From: Pocillopora verrucosa
Taxonomy: Eukaryota; Cnidaria; Anthozoa; Scleractinia; Pocilloporidae
Assembly: GCF_036669915.1 (NCBI RefSeq)
Contig: NC_089313.1
Span: forward strand, 16,197,075-16,261,074
Direction: 5' to 3'
DNA length: 64,000 bases
Part shown: piece by piece, positions 1 through 12,527 of the stretch
How the letters are laid out: the number at the start of each line of letters is the position of its first letter
Numbering within the stretch: the stretch's first letter is position 1
Position numbers and translations under genes: made by a program
The notes under the pieces: model-generated
Seen by the model: the letters and a program-made list of their open reading frames with translations, nothing else
Told to the model about the DNA's origin: nothing
The model's database searches: none

Positions 1-2084
1 TTTGAAACGTCACGCAATCCTCGTATAACAATACAGAAAAAGCTTCTGCATAGAAAATTAGTACCCTTTCTTTTAAACTTAGATCAACGTGAAAAAAATC
101 CTTATCATCCGATGTCACTTTGAGCTGAAGATTTTCCTGATAAGAAATGAGCCTACCTGACCATATTGGGCGTAAACACATCTTGTTTCCTCCGATCCGA
201 CGTAGGAGCGATTTGCTACATGATCCTGGGCTATGGCCGGCAATGAATTTAAGTGAGATGACCAAAATCAAATAGGAGGTACGAACACTGATTAAGTCGG
301 CTTTAAATAAATAGATAAACAAAAATAAAAGTAAAAAAACATATCAAACGGCAATTTCAATTACCAACGTTTCCTACAACCTCCGCACAACATGGCGACA
401 AAGTTGAAGAACCGTCACGCACGGATCGCTGGGAAGTTTAGTCATGAAACGATTTCCCGACGAAAAGCGCAGAACCTTCGCTTGGCGACGGAAACAGCAC
501 GAGAATTTATAGCTGCATTCTTCGGGGTTACTACCGAAAAAGCCAATTTTTCATTTGCCCATTTCTTTCCTTTCTGCATCTGCACTTCGGTTAAAACATT
601 TTATCATTTGCACATCACAGCCAGACTCGCAAGGGCAAAAGGTAAAAGTACCAAGATCTTGGTGTAATCGATCCGCGATTTGTAGACAAAAACGGGGAAA
701 AAGCGAGAGTGAAAAAGGGGAAAAAACACTACAAAGAGCTGTAGTGGCATTTTTCCTATTATTCTCGTCAGTTTATAATCAGATGTGCGGCCCGACAGCA
801 ATTCACGTACTATAACCACTATATATCTATTGATTTACAAAGAGGGCCGGACAGGGAAATATTTAGCTCGAGATCAGGACCTCGGGAGCGAGAGTAGTTC
901 ACAGACAAGAACTTAAAAAGTTTTGATATACGTTTTTACGTTTTTTTTTTTTTTTACCTCAATGCTTACTATCTTAAAGGACACCACTAGATTTCTTGAA
1001 ACAGAGCTAAAACCATCTGCAGGTGAGAAAACCAACAGAGTAAAATTTCAAAAAAGGTTGAAAATAAAAATAAAAGAGCATGCTTGTTTCCAGGCAAAAC
1101 CGATTTCCCTAGTTAGTTCTTGCGTTTCATGAGACTCTTCCTGGGTTTTGCGAGTGAATGTTAAATTATTTTAAATGATGTTTCTATGAAATGACTTACA
1201 GGGCTCCTTTAGACTAACTGAGAATGACTGAAGAAGAAACAATATAATTTTTAACTCGTTAATTGCGCACATGCGCAAAAGCGAGTAGTAGATACGATGT
1301 GGGGAATGGCACTCGCTCGCCTGCTCGATTGGTTGAAAAGAGTTTTTTTTTTTCGTTTTAGTTTCAACAAGCGGCGCCAGCGACTGGCAGCATGCAAGGA
1401 TTCACACTGAAATAACAGAACAACCTTCGTTTTTCATAAAATTGTACTTGACAATCCTTTAACTCGAAAACAACCCGAAGATTAATTGAAAATATCACTT
1501 ACTGCGAAGCGCTCGGAGTTTACAGATGTTCAAAGGCTTTTTCTGTGACGGCGTGAGATTGAGGACAAAATCGATCATTACGTTTCGTATCGTGTGTTTT
1601 TCCTCTGCGAAGCAACAAAAGATGCCGGCGACTAACGAAATTACAAGTTAACACGAAAATCAAATAACACCTAAACAAACAATTTTAGCTACCGATTTTC
1701 AGTGAATTTTTAAAGAACAATTTTCTTTTAAGTTTCAAGACAATTTGAAGATTCAAAATACATATTACGAACTAAAATGCGAAAGTCATACACCACAAAA
1801 TTGATAAATAGGCCTGAAATAAAATTCTATCTTGTTACTGATTATACGTTGCCTTGCACGTGACTAAAATCTACCCAGGCGGAGATCCAAAATGACGGTG
1901 GCAGTCTTAGCTTAGTTATATTACTCAAAACTCGTTCCCGTTTGTCTCATTAGACAAAGAGGGAATCGTTAATGTTTTCATTAAGACAGCATTGCCTTGA
2001 TTTTCTAATATTTACAATGATAGACAGTAAATTTCACTTTTCACCCACGTTTTCTTTCAACCTTTTCTTTTGAACCAGAAACAG
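1..2084. other. Gene-poor flank, nothing assigned
   Basis: I see no recognisable gene here. One 91-codon open frame starts at 392 with a good context (aacATGGCG) and runs to 667. Its product is basic at the N terminus and matches no family I know, and no convincing splice donor was found, so it is not called. A poly-T run lies at about 941-954. Confidence 0.5.
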
Positions 2085-3357
2085 AAATGAAATACGTTTA
2101 AAACACATGACATCATCCACCCTTGTCAAATGCAATAGCATGATCATTTCATTTGTAATGCCTTCTTATCCCAACGTTACTTTGTTTCTTTGCTACATTA
2201 GCGAACACTGAACTACTGCTCGTACTCTAGATACGACAATCAACCACAAAATTCCCTAAACCAGATAACATTAAAACATAATCCAAAAAATCGTGTGTCA
2301 ATTCACGAGTTTGCTCACAGAGCACTTTGATTATATCATCAAAGTCGGTTGACATTGGTACATGTGCAGTCAGTTGTAATACCCTTTACCAGTTAGTTCG
2401 TCCAAATCCAAGGGCAAATTTTCATGAGAAGTGCTTTTTTTTAGCCGGCATTAGGACGGCGCAATATATGCTAAACAAAGTGTTTCGATGAGGTAACACG
2501 CATCACTGCATAAAATTTAAATTGTTAAAGTTTTCATTCCTACTAATGGGTGTAAGATTTCTTTGAAAACAAAAAGAGAGGATTCATTCCATACATCTTG
2601 TATTTGTTTATTTTTTTCACAGATGACGTCGGCATATGTGTCAGCAATGTCAAAGTAAATCAAAATCCAAAAAAACCAACAATATCTTATCACGGTATCC
2701 ATATTTTCAGATGAAAGGAGTTGATTAAATTAGCAATCAGCAGATGATATTCTAGAAAATTATATTGACATATAATGCATATTTTCTTTTGCCGCAACCA
2801 GCAGGCCCTTTAAGAAAAAAAAAATCAATCTTAATATATTATCCTAAAACATAAATGAACTTCTGTTCGCGAAATTTCATTTGCTTGTATGATGTGAAGG
2901 AAAGCGACGGTATAGTATTATTACATCTTTCTTGCTTATGATGAGCAATAAATTTTTTACATGGTCATGAAATATGGGACGGAAATTGCGTTGTAATTGC
3001 TAGATCCGGTCGTTTAGTATTCAACAATTGAAACGACATGATCCATGTGGATAACTTTGTTTTGATCTGAGATCTAAACTTCAATATAACGCGCAATAAG
3101 AGGTCTCGACCCCTACTGATATTCTCTAATAGTTTTGAAATAAAGAGTAGTTTTTCTGATGAAGATGCTCGAACCACCAGGTGAGAGATACAGGGTCACC
3201 GTGCTCTTACAAAGAATTGTTTATGAGTGGGAGTTCTTGAAATATTTCCCAGCAAACGCACAGAAAACTGTTCTCTCTGGACGGTCGGGAAAACTGTTTT
3301 CAAAGGCTAGAAGATTAGTATGAAGACATGAGATCTTCTATTTCTACTGAAAATCCG
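2085..3357. repeat. 1.28-kb tandem duplication, copy 1
   Basis: This block is repeated almost base for base at 3366-4639 (offset 1281-1282). The only difference noticed is one extra A in a short A-run near 3855 of the second copy. It ends with the same bases as copy 2 (tttctactgaaaatccg), which in copy 2 are the last codons of the GPCR gene. Copy 1 therefore carries a duplicated 3' end and 3' flank of that gene. About 8 bases of filler separate the copies. Confidence 0.93.
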
Positions 3358-3365
3358 AAATACGA

Positions 3366-4639
3366 AAATGAAATACGTTTAAAACACATGACATCATCCA
3401 CCCTTGTCAAATGCAATAGCATGATCATTTCATTTGTAATGCCTTCTTATCCCAACGTTACTTTGTTTCTTTGCTACATTAGCGAACACTGAACTACTGC
3501 TCGTACTCTAGATACGACAATCAACCACAAAATTCCCTAAACCAGATAACATTAAAACATAATCCAAAAAATCGTGTGTCAATTCACGAGTTTGCTCACA
3601 GAGCACTTTGATTATATCATCAAAGTCGGTTGACATTGGTACATGTGCAGTCAGTTGTAATACCCTTTACCAGTTAGTTCGTCCAAATCCAAGGGCAAAT
3701 TTTCATGAGAAGTGCTTTTTTTTAGCCGGCATTAGGACGGCGCAATATATGCTAAACAAAGTGTTTCGATGAGGTAACACGCATCACTGCATAAAATTTA
3801 AATTGTTAAAGTTTTCATTCCTACTAATGGGTGTAAGATTTCTTTGAAAACAAAAAAGAGAGGATTCATTCCATACATCTTGTATTTGTTTATTTTTTTC
3901 ACAGATGACGTCGGCATATGTGTCAGCAATGTCAAAGTAAATCAAAATCCAAAAAAACCAACAATATCTTATCACGGTATCCATATTTTCAGATGAAAGG
4001 AGTTGATTAAATTAGCAATCAGCAGATGATATTCTAGAAAATTATATTGACATATAATGCATATTTTCTTTTGCCGCAACCAGCAGGCCCTTTAAGAAAA
4101 AAAAAATCAATCTTAATATATTATCCTAAAACATAAATGAACTTCTGTTCGCGAAATTTCATTTGCTTGTATGATGTGAAGGAAAGCGACGGTATAGTAT
4201 TATTACATCTTTCTTGCTTATGATGAGCAATAAATTTTTTACATGGTCATGAAATATGGGACGGAAATTGCGTTGTAATTGCTAGATCCGGTCGTTTAGT
4301 ATTCAACAATTGAAACGACATGATCCATGTGGATAACTTTGTTTTGATCTGAGATCTAAACTTCAATATAACGCGCAATAAGAGGTCTCGACCCCTACTG
4401 ATATTCTCTAATAGTTTTGAAATAAAGAGTAGTTTTTCTGATGAAGATGCTCGAACCACCAGGTGAGAGATACAGGGTCACCGTGCTCTTACAAAGAATT
4501 GTTTATGAGTGGGAGTTCTTGAAATATTTCCCAGCAAACGCACAGAAAACTGTTCTCTCTGGACGGTCGGGAAAACTGTTTTCAAAGGCTAGAAGATTAG
4601 TATGAAGACATGAGATCTTCTATTTCTACTGAAAATCCG
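3366..4639. repeat. 1.28-kb tandem duplication, copy 2
   Basis: Near-identical partner of 2085-3357. Its right edge reaches 14 bases into the GPCR coding sequence (stop codon at 4626-4628), so it contains the native 3' flank or 3' UTR of that gene. The identity implies a very recent duplication or a haplotype/assembly artefact. Confidence 0.93.
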
Positions 4640-5699
4640 TAGTGGAGCTGTTCAGCGTCAAATCACGATGCATTTCTATCGCAGCGGTTCTTTTTACGCT
4701 GTTATGACGGACGTTGTGCAAAGCGAAGGTCGAATGACTTTTGGTGCGACTTTTACGTCGACTTTCAAATTCAAATTTACATCTGATAATCTCTTTAAAA
4801 GATCTTCGGAACTGTCCGCTGTAGAAGCAGTACAAAATTGGATTGGCTGCCGAATTTCCAAATATGATCAGTTGCGTGAGTTTCCACAGTTCGTTTCCCT
4901 CGTAGACGTAAAAGTAGCGCAGTGCGCGAACGATGATGAACGGAGACCAACAGCAAAAAAAGACCAGGGTCACTACAGCTAACATCTTCGTTACTTTGTG
5001 TTGTTTTGACTCGACGGATCCCACTCCTGAAGTGTTCTTGACGTGCGTTTGCAGAACGCGCAAAATTTTCGTATGCGCCCAAATCATGAAAACTAAAGGG
5101 CAAATGAATATGAAAACTGCTTGAAGGATATAGTAGGTTTGCCTCCCGCTGTCACCCCAGTTAGTGTTCAAACAGAGCTGCACACCGTTCACTTCTTTCG
5201 TCGCGTACCCGTAAAATAAAGGTGCGCATAAAATAACCGACACAATCCACACAATTTTTATGACTATGGTGCGTTGCTCGATACCGCGATTTCTGGCCAG
5301 ACTTGTCGATGTGACAGATCGCGATCTTTCATAACTGATTGCTACTAAGGTTAGTATTGATGCGGAGTACGATATCTCGATTAGAGTCCCTTGAATTTTG
5401 CACACGGGATTGCCACCGGGCCAGTCACCCAGAAAGAAGTAGACGGTGTCAAAAATGGAGAGAATGGCAAACAAAAGATCTGCAAGCGCTAAACTCGAGA
5501 TGTAACAGAGAAGAATTGATTGTGATGTGCGGTATTTCTTGTAGCATGTCAGCAGTGCCATAATGTTTCCAAAGAAGGCGAATGTGAAGAAAACAACATA
5601 CAAGATGACATATCCTATAACCAGCGGTAAGGGATATTCTTCATCCACAACAGAGGGTTTTAAAGTGCTGTTCATCTCTGAGCTGTCATTTGCTGCCAT
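4626..5699 (-). CDS. Class A (rhodopsin-family) GPCR, neuropeptide-receptor-like
   Basis: A 357-residue single-exon gene. The first ATG is at 5699; two upstream codons begin with TTG and are not used. The N terminus carries N-x-S/T sites (NDS, NST), as expected outside the cell. TM1 has FGNIMAL, TM2 LALADLL and TM3 starts at CKIQG. Its partner cysteine is in loop 2 (QLCLN). The DRY position reads ERS. TM6 has CCWSPF and TM7 NSAANPILYCFYSGQFRRSF, followed by a basic helix 8 and a Ser/Thr-rich tail. This is the full family layout at usual length. The WSPF and NPILY motifs resemble peptide receptors of the RYamide/NPFF/tachykinin type, but the ligand cannot be read from sequence. The last codons overlap the 1.28-kb duplication. 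The protein is related to the GPCR at 10751-11725. Confidence 0.93.
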   Translation of the reverse strand: MAANDSSEMNSTLKPSVVDEEYPLPLVIGYVILYVVFFTFAFFGNIMALLTCYKKYRTSQSILLCYISSLALADLLFAILSIFDTVYFFLGDWPGGNPVCKIQGTLIEISYSASILTLVAISYERSRSVTSTSLARNRGIEQRTIVIKIVWIVSVILCAPLFYGYATKEVNGVQLCLNTNWGDSGRQTYYILQAVFIFICPLVFMIWAHTKILRVLQTHVKNTSGVGSVESKQHKVTKMLAVVTLVFFCCWSPFIIVRALRYFYVYEGNELWKLTQLIIFGNSAANPILYCFYSGQFRRSFKEIIRCKFEFESRRKSRTKSHSTFALHNVRHNSVKRTAAIEMHRDLTLNSSTTDFQ

Positions 5700-8600
5700 T
5701 CTCAAAGTGCTAGATTTCCAAAACGCCAGCTGCTAAATTTTTAAACGCCAGGTGCTACTCCAAGGCCCTTTAGGGATATTTCACCACTTTCAAATTTCTG
5801 TCAAGCCTCTGTTGAGTACCAAAGGTCTAGTAAAGCAATCAAACACAACAGTTTGTTATCAAGCGGAAAAACGCAACTAGTTGATTCGTATTTCTGTTGC
5901 ACTGCCTCTCTGCTAATTAACAACGCACTGACCACAACACTCTGAATTTGCAATTTCCTGCTCATGTATTTCTCCACGCTCTCTTGGGCACTGCGCTGTG
6001 ATTGGATGGTCGTAGAGCCCTTAGACACACGATGTAATAAAGGCGCGGCGCGTCTGCCCTCAAAATCACAGCCATTGTGGTGTGGAGTTCGTGACCGGAT
6101 GTATGGCTAGTGATTTCTAGTAGCTAAACAAGACGTCAACAAGTCTATGTCAATCTTTTAGCTTCAGCCCACACAAAATCTTTATATTTTAGACTTCCTC
6201 ATAATATATTTCGACAACGTTCCGTCCTCTGTTTTCTTCGTAGAAGTACACAAGAGGCTTGTTTTTCAAAAGTTAACACAGAGGTCGAGACAAACACAAC
6301 CTTCAAGTTGTTTTCCGGAAGTCACTATTTTCAAATGTTTATTACGGAGTGACACCATTATAACAATGTCCGTCACGCACTTTGATTACTGGCGACAAGC
6401 AAATCTATTTGAAATACGAAGGAATCATTGCAAGAAAGCCCAATGGAATTTCTAAGAGCGTCCTACACTACCAATAAAGCTGAATGACTTATTTTTAAAC
6501 TTCAAAAAGCCACAAAGGGCTTACAGCAAAATAAACACGAGAGAAATTCTTGAGTATGTCACGTAATCGTGGCTTAAGCTGAGTCATGGCATAGCGCGTG
6601 GGTGAGCACGTAACAGGCTTGAATATTAGATGTCTGTCCTTTTCAAGAGCCCATCAGAAAGAACGTAACAAATAAGCAAAACAGTAAGAAATATCATTTG
6701 ACGACTGATAAATCAATCATATTTGTGCGAGAAAATCAACTACCTGAAGATCTTTTCCTAAGGATATTTAAAGTTGGCAGCCAATATAATCTTGATTAGC
6801 GAATCAATGCAATGAATTATGGTTAAGATTGTTATCTAACCTTTATAATTAGTCTTACTTTTCCCCTTCTAGGTTTTGTTTTTTCCTTTTGTTTATTTCT
6901 GCATTTATGTGAGTTTTGTATTTTTCCAATCATAGTAGTTTGTTGATATACAGCTGGTTCAATCTGACCTGAAGCAATCATTTGAGAAACTGATTTTCGT
7001 GCGTCTCTGAATTACAGAGATTACGAACGCATGCTGTGACTAAATATTTGACTACGAAGGAGACAAAGAAGCATCATAAAGAAAAATCTTAAAAATGCAG
7101 ATAGAGGAAAAAAACATTTCCAAAAAGAATAGACATTGTTTTGATAGGCTTAGGTAGCCTATGGAGTTGTTAATTATTAAACTTATCTGACGATAGTGGC
7201 TGTCAAAATCCTCTTTTCATACGTGCCCAAAAGGTCCCGTCCTAATTCATTTTGGGGCTTTTAATTACAGTATTTAAAAGGCACAGTTGTACCAAAGTTT
7301 GATCGAGGGGGGGGGGTTGAATTACATTTGAGAAATCAGGACTAAACTTCGAGACAAAACCCCATCACCACAAATTCCATGAGCGTGACTTTACACTGCA
7401 TGAGGTATGTTGAACCGACGTGAATCCTAAACAAGCAAACTTTCAATATCATATATTATGATAACATTTGTAATGTGTTGGAAAGATATTTTGATATAAA
7501 GAAATAATAAAATGTTTCTTTGACGCCTGATAAGTAATCTGTTGGCCATGATATAAAGCAGATCATGCGTTGAGGCGAAGACTGGGCACGATTTCGCATC
7601 TCGCTGCTTTCCGGTTTTCCCGTATCCGAGAGGATTGCCATGATCTAATTCTCGAGCAGTGGCTTGTTTTTTAGCCTATGTATTGACCATGATTGAACAA
7701 GTTAAGTCCCAGCCAATATTCAATCGCCCTCTACTTGAGAGGCATAAAGTTATCTATATATCATTGTTAGCAAAAGGCGTCCTTCCATCAGTAACCATTC
7801 TCTTTCCACAAACAGTGGTTAATACTTACTCATTAACCAGTTGCAAGCTCTTTATGGAAGAAGTTTTGAGGGCGCCAGGGAGGAACAAATACAGGGACCT
7901 CCCACGCGGCTCCCTCAATATAAGCGCCCCAATGTTTGCTCCAAAGGACTTCCAAAGCCCCAGACCAATTATGGCCGCCTAACACTTCTGTCTGTCTCAC
8001 TCACTTGCTCTGTCCCAGTTTGTTCTCGGGACTTAATTACAAGGAGCTGCAAAGTCCATTGTGATCGATCGGTATCTAATTACACAGAGATATGTTTTCC
8101 GTGTCTGTGATTTTCAAAATACCAGCTGTTATAATCGAAATGCTCTAAACTTATCGAAATTACACCGGAACAAGCCCACGTAGAAAAAAAAGAGAACGAT
8201 ACTGCTTTTAAGTCCTTTGCAAACTGGAACACGGGACAACAAGGCGAAGGCGGATTGAAGCACTTGAAAGTCGGACCCGAGTGTCCAGTTCGGTTCCATT
8301 CATAAATTATATTGCTCCTTCACTTTTTTCTTGTAGAAACCGCTAAGATCTGATTAGTAATTTTCCCTTCTAGTTAATATATATTCATCTGTAAATTAGT
8401 TAGGAGAATTTAGTGTTCTATCAAGATGATAAGTTTGTCTATTCTCATCACCTGCTCGATGAATGATGTATGTCTAGTGTCAAGTTTGCTAGAAACGTAG
8501 TCTTCTTCCGTTTGATAATTACCTCTTGGTAGAAGAGCAATTGCCCTTAATTATATTAAACTTGACCCCTATCAGACACTTAAGTGGATGTGGATTTACA

Positions 8601-10750
8601 ATATTTTTTTCGATACGCCCTTTAGTTAACACCAGATAAGATCGTCTATCAACATAAAAATAATTATATTTTGCAAACACTGGATTGTTCTCTCGGTCTT
8701 AACGACAATATCTATATTGAAATGTGTATATGAGATGAATTGCTAGTACTTGAGCTGTTGGGATAAAATGGAACGACGGGATATCCTGGCCATGAATTTT
8801 AATTTCGTCGAAGAATGGTACTCTTTAGGATTTGAAATTCGTAACCGACTGATTTCTATATCGATATGAAAACTCATCACTACGGTTACCGTACGCGTGT
8901 GAGACAGAAGCATGTGCTTTTGCGCGAGATGAATATTGCTCGAAAGCTGACTGATAGAATATGATTGTAATGTTGATGTGTTTTTAAGAAAAATAATCGC
9001 GAAAAAATTATCAGATTAAAGTATTGATAAAGGATGCTTCGAAAGCCTAATGCACTAAAAATAAAGAGGCGAGTGAAATCTTGAGAGTCCATTAATAGTA
9101 GGGGTACGTAGAAGTTCGAAATTAAACCACCCATGCAATACATCTTCTGTTCTTCATCGAGAGAACAGAACAGTATGGAACAAAGCGACATGGGATTTCC
9201 TTGGAAACAAAGCAAATTTAATGCTTGTTAAACTACATCACATTGTTTATTATCGTTCATTTTTTTCACTCCTGTCAGCAGAAACTAGATGTGGTCTTTA
9301 TTATGAAAGTTTTAACTTTAGACGTGAGTTATTCAAATGTGGTTTGTGATTTTGGTGCCATTACAATCCTTCTCCACTAGGGCACCGAAGCTATCGGACT
9401 CCGACTCTAACCTGAGTCCACAATCCAGAATCTAAATCAAGATTTACCTTCCGAAATTGCGACCAAAAGGGAACATGCATCGTGTCAAGAAACATTTCGT
9501 ATTTGATTGTCGAATAAAGAAAGAAGTAATCACTTGCCGCCAGCGTAACCAAAACAGTTCTGGATAAAAGCAAATATACATTTTTTGATAACTGCGTACT
9601 GACGTGACGCAAGCAGTATTTGAACCAGTCAAATAGCAGCCGGATCTCATATGTCCGGCTTACCAAAGCAATCATGTTTCCAAAAATAATTTTGTTCAAG
9701 ACTAAAAAATTGGAAGGGGTCAACAGTTCACGAGCAACTTCTGTTCCCCAATTTTCTTGTTCTTTTTCGAAGGTTATCAGTGCAATTTATTTAGATTTCA
9801 AGTCAAAGCTTGACATCTATTCCGTTTGTTTAAAGTGCATAAATAAATAATTAACATCCTTTTTTTCCCAGTCGGTGAGAAAATCTTGTATGGTAGCATG
9901 TGCAGAACTGAGCCACTTACGAAAGAACTTTGCACCAAATGCGAAACCTCTGATTAACTTTTTTGATTTTTCACTGTCAGCGAAAGGGTAATAAATTTAA
10001 CAAAATGGCTTGCTTTTGTTCTCTTTAAGTAGGTAAAAGAAAAGCGTTAAACCTTTATCCCATTCGCTAGTCTCCGCAAATGGTGGGATGACAAAATATC
10101 GCGCGAGATAATCAGCTATTCTTTCTTTACTTTACAAATAATTAATTACCATAACGAGTTTGCAAGACATCTGTTTTTCTATTTTTACTTTAGGGTGGTC
10201 ACGACCAAGAGATTGGGTTGAAACTGGTTTTCGTACTCTCTGCGCCGTTTCAAATGTTATTTATTACTATGTATTTCCTATTTATACGAAAAGTAGCTAT
10301 CTTTGTCAATCTTTGTTTTAGTGCGTAAACAAACATTCGAATTTATACTGACGTAGACTTAAAAATCTGTACGCCGATGCCATTTTCCAACAACTTTCAT
10401 TTACTCTGAGACGACAGGTGTCATTCAGAAAATACTGCAATCATTAACCTATCAGAATTTTTTATCATTGTTACAAAAATGTTATAGTCTGTGTTTAAAT
10501 TTTTATGACACTTGAATGATATCATGATTCTCCGCGGAAAGCGTCAACAGTAAAGACAGAGGAACTAGAATTTCAAACTGATATTCGAGCATTTTGATTG
10601 CTGTTTACGTCATTGCTGGCCCTCCTAAGACCTCCTTGTGTTGATGAATTCCGCCTGTTAATTTACCAGCATCACAAAATAATTCAGTTGGATGTAGCAA
10701 ATTCTACTGTAGAACCATATTTCACACCAAATTCTACAGTCCAAGAGGAA
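5700..10750. other. Intergenic region between head-to-head GPCR genes
   Basis: I see no convincing gene here. A CCAAT-type motif on the minus strand (near 5998-6004) next to a GC-rich patch (6040-6058) could belong to the promoter of the minus-strand GPCR. Bases 8344-8470 look like a worn internal piece of the AACCCTTT-ended MITE found elsewhere in the window. A minus-strand frame at 9391-9723 contains hydrophobic stretches faintly like GPCR TM1-TM2 but has no ATG at its start. A short G-run lies near 7308. Confidence 0.45.
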
Positions 10751-11725
10751 ATGGCAAACGGTTTATCATTGAACTCACTCATGGGAATATTCTTCATGTG
10801 TTTTTACATTGTAGTGTATTCAACCTCGAGTTTAGGGAACGTAGTGGTGTTGTATATCTGCGCTAAAAATAGTCGAAACACAGCCTTTCAACCTACTCGC
10901 ACAGCATTTTTCAATCTTTACATCGCCAATCTTGCCATTGCGGACCTCCTTTTCACGCAGTTGACGATTTTTGATGCTGTTTACGCGATTCTCTACGAGT
11001 GGACCTCAGGAGCCATTTTGTGCAAACTTCAGGGATTTCTTGTCGAGTTATGCTACTCCGCTGGTATACTCACTCTTATAGCAATCAGCCGCGAGAGGGT
11101 TAAGTCAATCTCGGATTTACGGATAAAATCGCGCATTCAGCGAGTCAAAGAAAGACGATCTCGCTCCATAATCGTGTGGAGTCTGGCCATACTGCTATGC
11201 TCCCCTCTTCTCTACGCGTACAATTTGACGGAAGAAACTTCAAATGGTAACAGCGTCATACGCTGTTTAAACGACGCATGGTCGCACCTCGGAAGGCGAA
11301 TTTATTACAGTTTAACCGGGGTTATACTATTCTTTACTCCTCTTTTAATAATGATATGGACGCAGTTGAAGATCAAACGCGTTTTTAAATCGCAGGTCGC
11401 ACCAAATCAACAAATCGCTCTTTCAATGCGAGCGCGCCAAAGAAAAGCTAGTCGAATGTTGGGAGTAGTCACGATAGTCTTTTTCGCGTTTTGGTCTCCT
11501 TTCGTTTTCACTCGAACACTTCGTTATTTTAACTGGTATGAAGGGGAATTAATTTGGAGACTAAGCCAGTTACTAACCATAGCTTCTGCTGCGGCAAACC
11601 CTTTCATTTATAGTTTTTACAGCACACATTTCAGGCTGTGTATAAAGAGGTTTCTAACTTGTAGATGTGGGCTAATGGCTGCAGTTGACACTGGGGACAA
11701 TTCTACTGTGAATTCTCTGTATTAA
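10751..11725 (+). CDS. Class A GPCR, second member of the pair
   Basis: The open frame runs from 10598, but its only early start is a TTG; the first ATG is at 10751, giving 324 residues. The 51 codons upstream stay open and contain two NST glycosylation sites, so the true N terminus may come from an upstream exon spliced at an acceptor-like site near 10670. Seven TM segments are visible: SLGNVVVLY (TM1), LAIADLLF (TM2), CKLQG at the start of TM3, RCLN in loop 2, FFAFWSPF (TM6) and SAAANPFIYSFYS (TM7). The DRY position reads ERV. The tail ends with a CRCG palmitoylation-like cluster. Similar loops (LRYFNWYEGE versus LRYFYVYEGNE in the other gene) mark the two as paralogues arranged head to head. 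Confidence 0.9.
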   Translation: MANGLSLNSLMGIFFMCFYIVVYSTSSLGNVVVLYICAKNSRNTAFQPTRTAFFNLYIANLAIADLLFTQLTIFDAVYAILYEWTSGAILCKLQGFLVELCYSAGILTLIAISRERVKSISDLRIKSRIQRVKERRSRSIIVWSLAILLCSPLLYAYNLTEETSNGNSVIRCLNDAWSHLGRRIYYSLTGVILFFTPLLIMIWTQLKIKRVFKSQVAPNQQIALSMRARQRKASRMLGVVTIVFFAFWSPFVFTRTLRYFNWYEGELIWRLSQLLTIASAAANPFIYSFYSTHFRLCIKRFLTCRCGLMAAVDTGDNSTVNSLY

Positions 11726-12527
11726 GAGATTGTTTTATGCTTTATTGTATATAAACAAAGAATTCTAAAATGAAAACAAGTATTCAAAAAAGGGTATTCA
11801 TACCTCATTTACAGCTGCCAGCTGTGCTAGCAAAGTGGAGTCCGTGTTGGATACAGGCTTTTACTATACCAGTTTGAATCCATGCGGTTATTGCCTGAAT
11901 TTTAAGCTCTGTATTTTCTTTAATTTCTCTCAGCGTTTCCTTAATTACCGTACCCATATGATAACATAAGAATTCTGTCAAGCCTTTACAAAATCTTACA
12001 CGCTGAAGATATGCTGATATGCAAATTATGTAAAGTTTACTTTAATTTGCAAAGTAATCGTAATTATGTCTGAAAATCTTAGAAACTGAATTCTATTCAT
12101 CTCGTTTTGTCAGACCATTTTTATCGTTTTGAGCTTCGTGTCAGTTCCTTTGTAAAAGATATTAGAAAATACCTCCCACAATGTTTCGGAGGTTTGAAAG
12201 AAAATCACGGGCATTTTTTAAACCGGTAGTTCAAAATGATTAATTAAAACGAAAGAGAATCTACCCACTCTCTCTGTTTTTATATTTAAACCGACTAAAG
12301 CTGAATCCTTGCCGAGGAAAAGTTTAATCGTGAAAACGTTTTGTGGCTATCGGCGCCTACAACAGCCAACTGTAGTAATCAGGATAACAATCATTATGAT
12401 TTGACCATGATACTACGAATAGATTTCTGCCCTAATCTGGAAACTCCAGATAAGGAGGAAGTTTAACAGAGGAGGGCAACGGGGGGGGGGGGGGGGGGCC
12501 GTATTTAAACAGTATTTCACCCGTAAG
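11726..12527. other. Intergenic, no gene seen
   Basis: No coding signal was recognised between the GPCR stop and the start of duplicated unit 1. It ends with an 18-base G-run. Confidence 0.5.
12481..12498 (+). repeat. Poly-G tract (18 G)
   Basis: An uninterrupted run of 18 G immediately before the left edge of duplicated unit 1. It is capable of G-quadruplex formation and prone to length error. Confidence 0.9.

Noticed and set aside
392..667. 91-codon plus-strand frame with a good start context
   Set aside because: No family match, no convincing splice donor and ordinary intergenic composition.
9391..9723. Minus-strand frame with a faint GPCR TM1-TM2 look between the two GPCR genes
   Set aside because: No ATG at its start, no further TM segments in register, and the similarity rests on hydrophobicity and a few residues only.
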